A stretch of DNA of 42,556 nt from Candidatus Moraniibacteriota bacterium (lineage in GTDB: Bacteria; Patescibacteriota; Minisyncoccia; Moranbacterales; UBA2206), in assembly GCA_013334765.1 (NCBI GenBank), contig JAAXWW010000004.1, forward strand, positions 1 to 42,556, read 5' to 3'. Each line of letters starts with the position of its first letter. The stretch's first letter is position 1. Positions 31,224 to 39,052 of the stretch are shown here, piece by piece. A model generated the notes under the pieces. That model saw only the letters and a program-made list of their open reading frames with translations, made no database searches and was not told where the DNA came from. The translations under genes were made by a program, and so were the position numbers.

Positions 31224-31817
31224 CTAGACTGCGATCTTGCGCAATCCCAAAATCGGGATTTTCTCCTCAGGATCACACTTGACTATGGTCATGCAAGATC
31301 CGAACGTGCACACGACCGGGCAGTCCCCATCGGAAAACCTACTCCCCCAACAAAGAGTCGCTCCGGTTGTGTCCAGGCACTCATGAGGAAAATTATTCTT
31401 ATTTCCAGTTCGTTTCATGTGATACAGTATCTCCATGAGCAGCCTGACCATCAGCGTTATCTCATAATCCTTCACAGCATAGGCACCTTCGGGAATTTCC
31501 TCCGGATTCGGGGAAATCTCAACCCATACGGCATATGGCACTTCTTTCGGATTGTCCGCAATATCGCCGAAATCGCCGCCAATGCGTTCTCCGGCATTGA
31601 AATATTCGCGGCAGACCCCAAAAACAGCAGAAAGAGAAATCCCGAGCGGCACCGCGATGAGCCAATATTTGCGACCGTCTCGCGGATATTTGGGAACCGT
31701 AATTCCTGAAAAATCCGCTTCCAGGTCGAAATATTCCCGATAGATCCGAATCCATGTGCGCAGCCTCTTCTCGACGGTTCTATTAAGACCGAGCATATCC
31801 CCGATATTCCCCATCAT
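31224..31817 (-). CDS. Hypothetical protein, Cys-containing C-terminus
   Basis: The 197-residue protein is unrecognised. It has a weakly hydrophobic segment near 50-68 (YWLIAVPLGISLSAVFGV), an acidic middle and a Cys-rich end (HECLDTTGATLCWGS, CPVVCTFGSC). GGAGG precedes the start (ATGATG, second ATG possible). It is a single-gene unit with its own terminator. Confidence 0.65.
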   Translation of the reverse strand: MMGNIGDMLGLNRTVEKRLRTWIRIYREYFDLEADFSGITVPKYPRDGRKYWLIAVPLGISLSAVFGVCREYFNAGERIGGDFGDIADNPKEVPYAVWVEISPNPEEIPEGAYAVKDYEITLMVRLLMEILYHMKRTGNKNNFPHECLDTTGATLCWGSRFSDGDCPVVCTFGSCMTIVKCDPEEKIPILGLRKIAV

Positions 31818-32013
31818 AAAACAGCCTCCGTTGCTATATTTTCCAAAGAACCAGCATTGCCGACGATAAACACACTTTTATTTACTATACGCCTCTGACG
31901 CACAAAAAGTTGCAAAATAAAAACCTGCCAAAAACAGGGTGATAAAGGTTTATTTTCAATAATATTAAAGTCGTGAGGGCGTGCGACCGAATCCCATGTT
32001 TGAACACGTTAGT

Positions 32014-32067
32014 GGTCGCCTTCGCAACCTTGGCGGACTTTGTCCGCCGAAGTCCGCTATGGCGACC
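32014..32067. repeat. GC-rich nested palindrome abutting tRNA-Ser(TGA)
   Basis: GGTCGCC (32014-32020) pairs with GGCGACC (32061-32067). Inside is GGCGGAC-TTT-GTCCGCC (32032-32048). CGCCTTCG and CGAAGGCG give an alternative outer stem that reaches the tRNA 3' end. No T-run follows, so it is not a normal terminator. It has the look of a dispersed palindromic repeat (REP/MITE-like). Confidence 0.65.
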
Positions 32068-32072
32068 GAAGG

Positions 32073-32159
32073 CGGAAGCGGTGAGATTCGAACTCACGGT
32101 ACCGTTTCCGGTACGACAGTTTTCAAGACTGTTGCCTTCAACCACTCGGCCACGCTTCC
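32073..32159 (-). tRNA. tRNA-Ser (TGA)
   Basis: The minus strand gives GGAAGCG acceptor arm, class II variable arm (TACCGGAAACGGTA), GTTCGAATC T-loop and CTTGAAA anticodon loop with TGA anticodon. CCA is not encoded. The length of 87 bases fits. Confidence 0.95.
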
Positions 32160-32250
32160 CTAATACTTCTTTTTGATTATTATATTTTCTTGCGCTTTTG
32201 TCCAGCTAAGCGGCAATTATTGCAATAGATCGCATTTTGAAGATTCGTGG

Positions 32251-32256
32251 TATAAT
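32251..32256 (+). promoter_or_regulatory. -10 box of the DUF two-TM gene
   Basis: A perfect TATAAT 22 bases before the chosen start codon, giving a leader of about 15 bases. No good -35 box. Confidence 0.5.
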
Positions 32257-32277
32257 TTCTGTGTAATCTCTTTGCCT

Positions 32278-32886
32278 ATGCAAATGTATATTGAAGATTT
32301 CCATTCACAGTCTCAAAAAAAAGATATCCTTCCGCCGGAAAAGCAGGAGCTTATCGACGACAACGGAATGATGGAAGAAAAACTGATTGGCGCTCCGCAT
32401 GAAGGAGTCATAGAAAAACATCCGTATGACACGCTCATCCATTGGAAAGCGCCTGAGTTCGAGATGGTCGAACGCGACAACAAATGGCTCATCTATGTCA
32501 CGATATCCCTCATCCTGATCGTTGCCTATGCCATATATACCAACAGCATCATCATGGCCATAACCTTCATCCTGCTCGGGATCGTCGGATACATGCACTT
32601 CGAGCGCGAACCGCGCATCCTGACTTTCCGCATCACGCCGGACGGAGTGGCAGCCGGAAGGGAGCTCTATCTTTTTTCCAATATCAGCTCCTTTTGGATA
32701 TTCTATGAGCCGGAAGGCAAGAAGCTCATCAGTCTCCACACCAACAGCTACCTGACGCCTTTCGTGCATATGCCCATCCATGAAGAGGACCCGGTCGAAA
32801 TCCGCGAAGTGCTCCTCAAATACATCCCGGAAGTGAAGCAGGAACCTGGAATAGTCGACGCCTTCGAAAGGCTGCTAGGGATATAG
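32278..32886 (+). CDS. Two-TM membrane protein of a CPR-conserved type
   Basis: The protein of about 202 residues has an acidic N-terminus, the segment YDTLIHWKAPEFEMVERDNKW, two close TM helices (WLIYVTISLILIVAYAIYTN; IIMAITFILLGIVGYMHF) and a C-terminal beta-rich domain (ILTFRITPDGVAAGRELY). I know this layout from CPR genomes but no function is established. I chose the ATG at 32278 because the track start (32173) overlaps the promoter. A strong terminator follows. Confidence 0.7.
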   Translation: MQMYIEDFHSQSQKKDILPPEKQELIDDNGMMEEKLIGAPHEGVIEKHPYDTLIHWKAPEFEMVERDNKWLIYVTISLILIVAYAIYTNSIIMAITFILLGIVGYMHFEREPRILTFRITPDGVAAGRELYLFSNISSFWIFYEPEGKKLISLHTNSYLTPFVHMPIHEEDPVEIREVLLKYIPEVKQEPGIVDAFERLLGI

Positions 32887-32908
32887 CCATTATATTGAAA
32901 ACATAAAA

Positions 32909-32937
32909 CAGTCCCGCCTAGGCGGGACTGTTTTTCT
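32909..32937 (+). terminator. Terminator after the two-TM gene
   Basis: CAGTCCCGCC-TA-GGCGGGACTG is a perfect 10-bp stem with a very short loop followed by TTTTT. Confidence 0.9.
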
Positions 32938-32939
32938 TG

Positions 32940-33012
32940 TGTCCTCGGGAGGAATCGAACCGCCGACCTTCTGGACCGCAACCAGACGCTCTATCCACTG
33001 AGCTACGAGGAC
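32940..33012 (-). tRNA. tRNA-Arg (GCG)
   Basis: The minus strand gives GTCCTCG acceptor arm, GGTTCGATTCC T-loop and loop TTGCGGT with GCG anticodon. GCG reads CGC and CGU directly. Most bacteria use an ACG gene whose A is deaminated to I, so the GCG form is notable. CCA is not encoded. Confidence 0.93.
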
Positions 33013-33087
33013 ATGGAATATCAACTTCATCTATCCTAACTCAGAGCACGGATAAAATCAATACTTCCTACTTTGGGCCTCCTGATT

Positions 33088-33093
33088 TATACT
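33088..33093 (+). promoter_or_regulatory. -10 box 8 bases upstream of recG, leaderless start
   Basis: TATACT ends at 33093 and the ATG is at 33102, so the predicted transcript would begin at or within a few bases of the start codon. Confidence 0.4.
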
Positions 33094-33101
33094 TAAACCA
33101 C

Positions 33102-35213
33102 ATGAGAAAACCTGACGAAAAACTGACATCCGTCCTGCGCCTCAACCCGCGACAGGAAAAGGCCCTTAAGAAACTGTGTCTCGTCACGATCCAGGATCTT
33201 TTGCTGCACTTCCCTTTCCGCTACGACGATTTTTCCAATATCGTCACCATTTCCAAAGATTATCTCGGGCAGATCATCACTGTCGAAGGAACCGTTTCGA
33301 AAATCAAGAGCCGGCGGATATTCCCCCGCCGCATGACGATAACGGAAATATTCATTCAGGATTCCGAGGACAACACGCTAAGGTCCGTCTGGTTCAACCA
33401 GGCCCTTTCGCTTTCCGGAATCAAAGAAGGGATGACCATCCGCGTTTCCGGCAAGCTGGCCATAGACCAGAAATTCTTTTCCATGTCCAATCCGTCATTC
33501 GAAAGAGCCGGACGCGCTGCGACGAATACGGGCTGCCTGGTGCCAGTCTATCCGGAAACCGACGGGATCACCTCCAAATGGATCCGCTGGCAGATGAAGA
33601 ACATTCTGGGATATGCCCAATATCTGGAGGATTTCGTTCCGGAAGAGACCCGGAAAAGGCTGCATCTTTTCAGTTTCAAGTCCGCTTTGAAACAGATCCA
33701 TTTCCCGGATGATAACGAGAAATTGATGATTGCCCAGAAAACTTTCGCTTTCCGGGAGATGTTCCTGATCCAGATAAAAGCGCTCCAGACGAAAATGGCT
33801 TGGGACGGGAAAAAAGCGATCAGCATGAAGCATGCCAAACAGCTGACGGACAACTTCATAGCCAAACTGCCTTTCACTCTGACCGGCGCCCAAGAGAAGG
33901 CCTATCACGAGATATTGAAAGACCTCGAAAAGCCCAGCCCGATGAATCGCCTTCTAAACGGGGATGTCGGAGCTGGAAAAACAGTCGTCGCGGCCATCGC
34001 CGCCCTGCAAGCCGCCGCTGCCGGACAGCAGGTCGCCATCATGGCTCCGACTGAAGTCCTGGCGCGCCAGCATTTCGAAAGCTTCTGCAGGATATTCGCC
34101 GATCGTGATTTCAGCATCGCCCTTCTGACAAATTCATACAAACTGCTATCGAAAAAACCAGCGGGAAATATTTCCGACAGCTGCATTGAGAAACTACCTA
34201 GGAGCGACCTGCTCGAAAAGATCTCATCCGGCGAAATCGACATCATCATCGGTACGCACGCCCTCATCCAGAAAGACGTCAGCTTCGGAAAGCTCGCGCT
34301 GGTCATCATCGATGAGCAGCACCGCTTCGGAGTAGCGCAAAGATCGGCGCTTCAGGATGAGACAATGGGATTGAAAGATGGAAGCAGAAAAACGATCCCC
34401 CACCTTCTCACCATGACCGCCACGCCCATCCCAAGGACTCTGGCTATCGCGTATTTCGGAAGCCTCGAGCTTTCCATCCTCGATGAAATGCCCAAGAACA
34501 GGAAACCGATCACGACAAGAATCGCCCAACCGAAACAGCAGAGGGAGATTTATGACTTCATCCGCAGCGAAGCCGGAAAGAGACGGCAGGCTTTCATCAT
34601 CTTCCCTTTCGTCGAGGAATCAAAATCCATGACCGAAGTCAAGGCTGCCATAACGGAACACGGAAGGCTGGCTGAAGAAATATTCCCTGAACTGAGGCTC
34701 GGCCTTCTTCATGGAAAGATGAAAGCCAAGGATAAAGAGGAAGTGATGAAGAAATTCAAAGACAAGGAATATGATATCCTCGTTTCCACTTCTGTCGTGG
34801 AAGTCGGCATCGATATCCCCAATGCCACTGTCATGCTGATCGAGAATGCCGAGCGTTTCGGCTTGTCGCAGCTTCACCAATTCCGCGGACGGGTCGGAAG
34901 AGGAGAACATCAATCATATTGCTTCCTTTTCACCGATTCGGCCGATCCTGAGAGGCTTCGCGTCATGGAAGAAACCACTGACGGATTCAGGATATCCGAA
35001 CGCGATTTGGAACTCCGCGGTCCAGGTCAGTTTTTCGGACGGGTCCAATCAGGGCTTCCGGATATCGCTATGGAAAACCTGGCCAACATGAAACTCATCC
35101 GAATATCGAGAGAGGAAGCGAAAGGAATCGTGTCGGAAGACCCGCAACTCAAAAAGCATCCCGCCCTTCGGGATGCCATCAGAAAATTCCAAGAAGAAGT
35201 GCATATGGAATAG
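33102..35213 (+). CDS. recG: ATP-dependent DNA helicase RecG
   Basis: RecG remodels stalled replication forks and Holliday junctions. The 703-residue protein has the wedge/OB domain at about 50-150, then Walker A NGDVGAGKT (near 287), the DEQHRFGV motif (near 403), TMTATPIPRTLA and the C-terminal GRVGRGEHQSYC with ERDLELRGPG. The track extends to 32937 but that part lies across the tRNA-Arg gene, so the ATG at 33102 is the start. It is slightly longer than E. coli RecG (693). It ends 2 bases from the convergent glycosyltransferase gene. Confidence 0.96.
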   Translation: MRKPDEKLTSVLRLNPRQEKALKKLCLVTIQDLLLHFPFRYDDFSNIVTISKDYLGQIITVEGTVSKIKSRRIFPRRMTITEIFIQDSEDNTLRSVWFNQALSLSGIKEGMTIRVSGKLAIDQKFFSMSNPSFERAGRAATNTGCLVPVYPETDGITSKWIRWQMKNILGYAQYLEDFVPEETRKRLHLFSFKSALKQIHFPDDNEKLMIAQKTFAFREMFLIQIKALQTKMAWDGKKAISMKHAKQLTDNFIAKLPFTLTGAQEKAYHEILKDLEKPSPMNRLLNGDVGAGKTVVAAIAALQAAAAGQQVAIMAPTEVLARQHFESFCRIFADRDFSIALLTNSYKLLSKKPAGNISDSCIEKLPRSDLLEKISSGEIDIIIGTHALIQKDVSFGKLALVIIDEQHRFGVAQRSALQDETMGLKDGSRKTIPHLLTMTATPIPRTLAIAYFGSLELSILDEMPKNRKPITTRIAQPKQQREIYDFIRSEAGKRRQAFIIFPFVEESKSMTEVKAAITEHGRLAEEIFPELRLGLLHGKMKAKDKEEVMKKFKDKEYDILVSTSVVEVGIDIPNATVMLIENAERFGLSQLHQFRGRVGRGEHQSYCFLFTDSADPERLRVMEETTDGFRISERDLELRGPGQFFGRVQSGLPDIAMENLANMKLIRISREEAKGIVSEDPQLKKHPALRDAIRKFQEEVHME

Positions 35214-35214
35214 A

Positions 35215-36372
35215 TCAGCCTATGTCATGCGCTTTGATCGCCTGTTCATACATCTCAAGCAGCTTGCCGGTCGAAACCGAAGCAGTATATTCCTCCCTAG
35301 CAATCCTTGCGGAAGCATCGCTGAAACGCTGACGCAGAAGGTCATCCTCAGCCAGTTTCAATACCGCTTTTGAAAATTCTTCTTCATTCTCTTTCACCAG
35401 AAAGCCGTTAGCGCCGTCCTCTACCAAACTGCTGACACCCGTAGCTGAAACGGCCACGATCGGAAGACCGGAATACATCGCTTCGGTTATTATCATTCCC
35501 TGCGTTTCGCTTTTGGATCCATAGACGAAGATATCGGAAGCCGCATAATAGTCCTTCATGTCATTCTCACCGACCAGTCCGGCGAAAATGACCCTGCCCT
35601 CCACTCCGTTTTTCCTGCAGAGATCCTTGAGGCTGTCAGCAAGATACCCGTCTCCCGCAACCAGGAACCTTGTCCGGTTGTTTTTTTTGAGCACCGGGAA
35701 AACCGAATTGAAAACGAACTCGACATTCTTTTCCGGCGTCAACCGGGAAACCAGCAAAAGAACCGCCTCATCGTCAGCAATGTTATATTTCTGCCTGATT
35801 TTCTTCCTATCAGGATTCCGGAACTGTTCTTCATCCACTCCAGTCGCGATCGGTTTCATTTCTTTCCTGACTCCCCACCCTTTGAGGATGGGAATTATCG
35901 AATCGGTCGGCACAACGACCCGGTCCGCCTTATTGGCATAGCTGACCGCTTTCCTGGTCATATATTCCATCACTAATTTCTTCGGCAGGAAAGGAACGAA
36001 GGCGGCATACTGATCATAGAGGGTGTGCCAAGTGAAAACAAGCGGGATCTTTTTCTTTTTCGCCCATCTGGAAGCGGAAAATCCCAAAAGATTGGGATGC
36101 TGGGAGTGAATGATGTCCAGATTGAGTTTCTTTATGATCTTGTCCATCTCGATGGAATGAGGAACAGCCAAAGGAAAGCGGAATCTGAATTCCGTGTCGA
36201 TCGAAGGATAACGGAAAACGTTCGGATTCTTGTCATCAAATTCCTTCCATAAAGGGGCGAAAATAAAAACGGAGTGTCCCCGTTTCTCGAGCTCCTTCCT
36301 GAAAGATTCCACCGATTTGGAAACTCCATAGGGATTGGGCAGATAGTTGTTGGTGAATATGGCGATATTCAT
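35215..36372 (-). CDS. GT4-type glycosyltransferase
   Basis: The 385-residue protein has the GT-B fold of family 4: N-terminal NIAIFTNNYLPNPYGVSKSV, HSQHPNLLG, a linker with GVDEEQF, then VSRLTPEKNVEFVF and SKSETQGMIITEAMYSGLP, where the EX7E motif binds the nucleotide sugar. It transfers a sugar to a lipid or polysaccharide acceptor, probably in envelope synthesis. M15 of the track ORF (36372) is chosen as start; it lies 7 bases after the hydrolase stop and begins at the first beta-strand. Confidence 0.88.
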   Translation of the reverse strand: MNIAIFTNNYLPNPYGVSKSVESFRKELEKRGHSVFIFAPLWKEFDDKNPNVFRYPSIDTEFRFRFPLAVPHSIEMDKIIKKLNLDIIHSQHPNLLGFSASRWAKKKKIPLVFTWHTLYDQYAAFVPFLPKKLVMEYMTRKAVSYANKADRVVVPTDSIIPILKGWGVRKEMKPIATGVDEEQFRNPDRKKIRQKYNIADDEAVLLLVSRLTPEKNVEFVFNSVFPVLKKNNRTRFLVAGDGYLADSLKDLCRKNGVEGRVIFAGLVGENDMKDYYAASDIFVYGSKSETQGMIITEAMYSGLPIVAVSATGVSSLVEDGANGFLVKENEEEFSKAVLKLAEDDLLRQRFSDASARIAREEYTASVSTGKLLEMYEQAIKAHDIG

Positions 36373-36379
36373 AGGCTTT

Positions 36380-37222
36380 CTAGTTTTCTTCGATGAATTT
36401 GAGTATATCTTCAAAGACGTGCTCGTTTCTGATGTCGGAAATGAACGTGTGATAGGCGCGTTTGATGTGCTTTTTCTTTTTTATTTTCGATCCGATACGC
36501 GCATAGATCTCTTCTGCACTTTTCCTGTCGATGATATTGTCTATCTCGGATTGCATGATAAAGCTCGGCTGGGTCACCTCCGACAATTTCTCTCTGGCAT
36601 GCCGCACCAGATGAAAAACCTCCAGAACGCTTGCGATGGGATATCTCCGGTATGCGGTGCGCCTGGTGATGCTCTCGGAAAATCCGAAAGAAGGAGGATA
36701 GGCTTTTTTCGCATATTTCTTGAAAGGCGCTATCATTCTCAAGACAAAAAACAGGAACTTTTCCATACGGAGCCTGTATGGCATCGCCATAAGCGTAAGC
36801 GACGTTACGCCTTTTTTCTCCCTGGCCACCATCATAGCCAGAACTGCCCCGATCGATGTCCCGATGATATGGACCTGGTCGTATTTTTGGGCAAGCTCAT
36901 TGTATGCTTCCTCGACGCTTGCGAGCCAATCTTCCCATCTGACATTTTCCAAATCTTCCGGAACAGTGGCGTGGCCTTTGAGTATGGGGCCTGAAACCGC
37001 ATATCCGTTTTCATTGAGATATGTTCCAAGGCGGCGAAGCTCATAGGGAACAGCTGTCCAGCCATGCACAAGCAGGACCGCCTTGCCGTTTGCTCCCTCG
37101 AAAAAGAACGACTGACTGATCAGATGCTTTTCTTTTTCATATAGGGATTCGAGATTATTAAAAGCAGCGTCCTTATCCTTTCCTATTTTTATTCTTGTGA
37201 TCCTTTCTGGCATATTTAACAT
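36380..37222 (-). CDS. Alpha/beta hydrolase (carboxylesterase/lipase-like)
   Basis: The 280-residue protein has LLVHGWTAVPYELR, nucleophile elbow GTSIGAV, an Asp in QSEIDNIID and His in AYHTFIS, so the Ser-Asp-His triad is complete. It resembles carboxylesterase/monoacylglycerol lipase (Est30-like) enzymes. The cytoplasmic substrate is unknown. It lies 7 bases upstream of the glycosyltransferase start and 24 bases after the DedA gene, so these three form an operon. Confidence 0.85.
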   Translation of the reverse strand: MLNMPERITRIKIGKDKDAAFNNLESLYEKEKHLISQSFFFEGANGKAVLLVHGWTAVPYELRRLGTYLNENGYAVSGPILKGHATVPEDLENVRWEDWLASVEEAYNELAQKYDQVHIIGTSIGAVLAMMVAREKKGVTSLTLMAMPYRLRMEKFLFFVLRMIAPFKKYAKKAYPPSFGFSESITRRTAYRRYPIASVLEVFHLVRHAREKLSEVTQPSFIMQSEIDNIIDRKSAEEIYARIGSKIKKKKHIKRAYHTFISDIRNEHVFEDILKFIEEN

Positions 37223-37246
37223 TTATTTTTCATTACGGAAAAATAG

Positions 37247-37849
37247 CTAGATTCTATTTTTATCAAAAAATCCCCCCGCCTGCTTCTTTTTATAAAGCGA
37301 AATGGCAACAAATGAAAATATTGCGATAATGAAAATGATCCACCCTGCCCAACTGATGTATTGTTTGATTTCACGCCACAAATAGCCATAGAAATATCCC
37401 ATCGCCACCAAGGCGCTGCTCCAGATTACTCCGCCGAGAAAAGAATACTTCACGAATTTCTTGAAATCCATTTTGACGATGCCGGCAGCAGTGAACGTCG
37501 CCCAGCAAAGCCCGGTTGTTGCCTTTACGGCGAAAATGGTCTTCCCCCCGTGATGCTCGAAATATTTTTCCATCTTTTTAACAAGCGGTTCCGTGATTCC
37601 CATATACTTCCCAACATTCCTCACGAACCCGAGTCCCCAGTGATAACCCAAGCCATAGAAAATGATATCGCCGATCATATCGCCAGCGATTGAAAAAACG
37701 AGCACTACGGCGAAATTGAAAGCGCCAAGAGCTGCCAGCATCGCAGCGATGATGGTCACGACCGGTCCTTCGATTATCATGAGCGGCAGCATGCCCCAAT
37801 AGCCGTAGTGTTGAAGGAAATGAAAAATTGTCTGTCCTGTCTGTTCCAT
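37247..37849 (-). CDS. DedA/VTT family membrane protein
   Basis: The 200-residue protein has about five hydrophobic segments and the family pattern LMIIEGPVVTIIAAMLAALG, GDMIGDIIFYGLGYHWG and FEHHGGKTIFAVKATTG. DedA proteins are lipid scramblases or flippases and undecaprenyl-phosphate/phospholipid transporters at the inner membrane. It fits an envelope operon with the esterase and glycosyltransferase. The terminal KKKQAGGFF tail is basic. Confidence 0.88.
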   Translation of the reverse strand: MEQTGQTIFHFLQHYGYWGMLPLMIIEGPVVTIIAAMLAALGAFNFAVVLVFSIAGDMIGDIIFYGLGYHWGLGFVRNVGKYMGITEPLVKKMEKYFEHHGGKTIFAVKATTGLCWATFTAAGIVKMDFKKFVKYSFLGGVIWSSALVAMGYFYGYLWREIKQYISWAGWIIFIIAIFSFVAISLYKKKQAGGFFDKNRI

Positions 37850-37899
37850 ATATGACTCAATTCTATCCTATCTGTGAAATTTATCAAACAAAAAGAACG

Positions 37900-37930
37900 A
37901 AAAGGCACCCGGAATTTCAGGGTGCCTTTT
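37900..37930 (-). terminator. Terminator downstream of tRNA-Glu
   Basis: AAAAGGCACCC and GGGTGCCTTTT form an 11-bp stem with a 9-base loop, between the tRNA-Glu gene and the DedA promoter region. T-runs flank it on both strands, so it may act in both directions. Confidence 0.8.
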
Positions 37931-37936
37931 GGATCG

Positions 37937-38012
37937 TACCGCGTATGGGATTCGAACCCATGATTTCCAGGATGAAAACCTGGCGTCCTAGACCAGACTA
38001 GACGAACGCGGC
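37937..38012 (-). tRNA. tRNA-Glu (TTC)
   Basis: The minus strand gives GCCGCGT acceptor arm (first pair G-T), GGTTCGAATCC T-loop, and loop TTTTCAT with TTC anticodon between CCAGG and CCTGG. CCA is not encoded. Length 76 bases. Confidence 0.94.
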
Positions 38013-38102
38013 AGCATTAAAGCAAAAAGACGATTAGTCCTATTCGCCTTAATGGATGATAACACAAAGGAAAAATATGTCCAGCCTCCCGATAAACCAT
38101 CC

Positions 38103-38131
38103 TTGCTTTTTTCGGTTATTTGTGCTAGAAT
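38103..38131 (+). promoter_or_regulatory. Sigma70-like promoter of the DUF218 gene
   Basis: TTGCTT, a 17-base spacer and TAGAAT. Transcription should start near 38138, giving a leader of about 185 bases if the ATG at 38324 is used or 33 bases if the TTG at 38171 is used. Confidence 0.65.
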
Positions 38132-38323
38132 GTAAAGTCGTACCTTAAAAATCAGCTGGAGGATTTTTCGTTGATAATAGGCAGGGACGAGCCGTATGAG
38201 ATGTCTTGTTATCTCAACAGGCTCCGATTGGCATTGAGGCCTCTGGATAAAACAATCCTAACGGACAACGAGACATTCGTCCTTTTGAATGAGCTCGGTC
38301 CGGAAAATCAAAAGGAGCATATT

Positions 38324-38941
38324 ATGAAAGTTGCTTTGGTTTTGACGGCTGGCGTCAAGAGCAAGATGTTTTGGGGAAGCTTCCAACTCCCCTTTTTCTG
38401 CAACTGGCCAACCATAAAATGGTTCGGCCGATTGTTTGGTTGGAAGCTGGTCTATTTAGATCAGCTCAAGACCGAAACCGTCTGCCGCCTGGAAAAGGCT
38501 TATAGCCTTTTCCAGAACGGAGTCATAGGCCTGATTTTCGTTTCAGGAGGAGGGAAAACGAACAGCGCCAAGCTGATGAAAGACTGGCTGACTGGTAAAG
38601 GACTTCCTCCCGAGTCCATCCGTACTGACGACAAGTCAGTCAGCACCGCCACCAATGTGGCAGCCTTCGCTGGGTTCATCAAGAATCTAGATGGCTTTGG
38701 CGAGGAAATCGTGGTTTTCTTGGTTTCGAGCTGGTACCACACCGGCCGAGCCAGGAAGTTTTTCGAAAAGATCCTCCGCGATGTCACAATTATTGAGATC
38801 AAGGCATATCCGCCATTGTCGTGGGAGTGCCTAAAAGAGGAATACTTGTATAATCTGTTGAGCGAGCCATTCAAAAGATTGGTTTCGCTTAGCAGCGGCT
38901 TATTGGGCTTTTTCGACAAGATCGAGAAGGCATCCCGCTGA
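38324..38941 (+). CDS. YdcF-like DUF218 family protein
   Basis: The 205-residue protein has LIFVSGGGKTNSAKLMKDWL, DDKSVSTATNVAAFAGFI and VVFLVSSWYHTGRARKFF, the three blocks of DUF218 (ElyC/SanA/YdcF), a family tied to envelope integrity. I chose the ATG at 38324 with AAAGGAG 7 bases before it; it gives the family's usual length. The frame stays open to a TTG at 38171, itself preceded by CTGGAGGA, so a 256-residue form with 51 extra residues (MIIGRDEPYEMSCYLNRL is its start) cannot be excluded. Confidence 0.8.
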   Translation: MKVALVLTAGVKSKMFWGSFQLPFFCNWPTIKWFGRLFGWKLVYLDQLKTETVCRLEKAYSLFQNGVIGLIFVSGGGKTNSAKLMKDWLTGKGLPPESIRTDDKSVSTATNVAAFAGFIKNLDGFGEEIVVFLVSSWYHTGRARKFFEKILRDVTIIEIKAYPPLSWECLKEEYLYNLLSEPFKRLVSLSSGLLGFFDKIEKASR

Positions 38942-38947
38942 GTTGCC

Positions 38948-38990
38948 ACCGGGCGGTCTGCGTATGCAGGCTGCCCGGTTTTTTATTTTT
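38948..38990 (+). terminator. Terminator after the DUF218 gene
   Basis: ACCGGGC pairs with GCCCGGT, with CTGC-GTAT-GCAG inside, followed by TTTTTTATTTTT. Confidence 0.88.
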
Positions 38991-39052
38991 GCAATTATCT
39001 TTCCGATATAGTAGCCTTAACTAAGACATATATTCATCTTCTAATAATATCT

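Noticed and set aside
31885-32163. Short ORFs over the tRNA-Ser(TGA) and palindrome region on both strands
   Set aside because: They are by-products of the tRNA gene and the GC-rich palindrome.
32937-33101. N-terminal extension of RecG in the ORF track
   Set aside because: The extension lies across the tRNA-Arg gene on the other strand and matches no RecG sequence; the ATG at 33102 fits the family.
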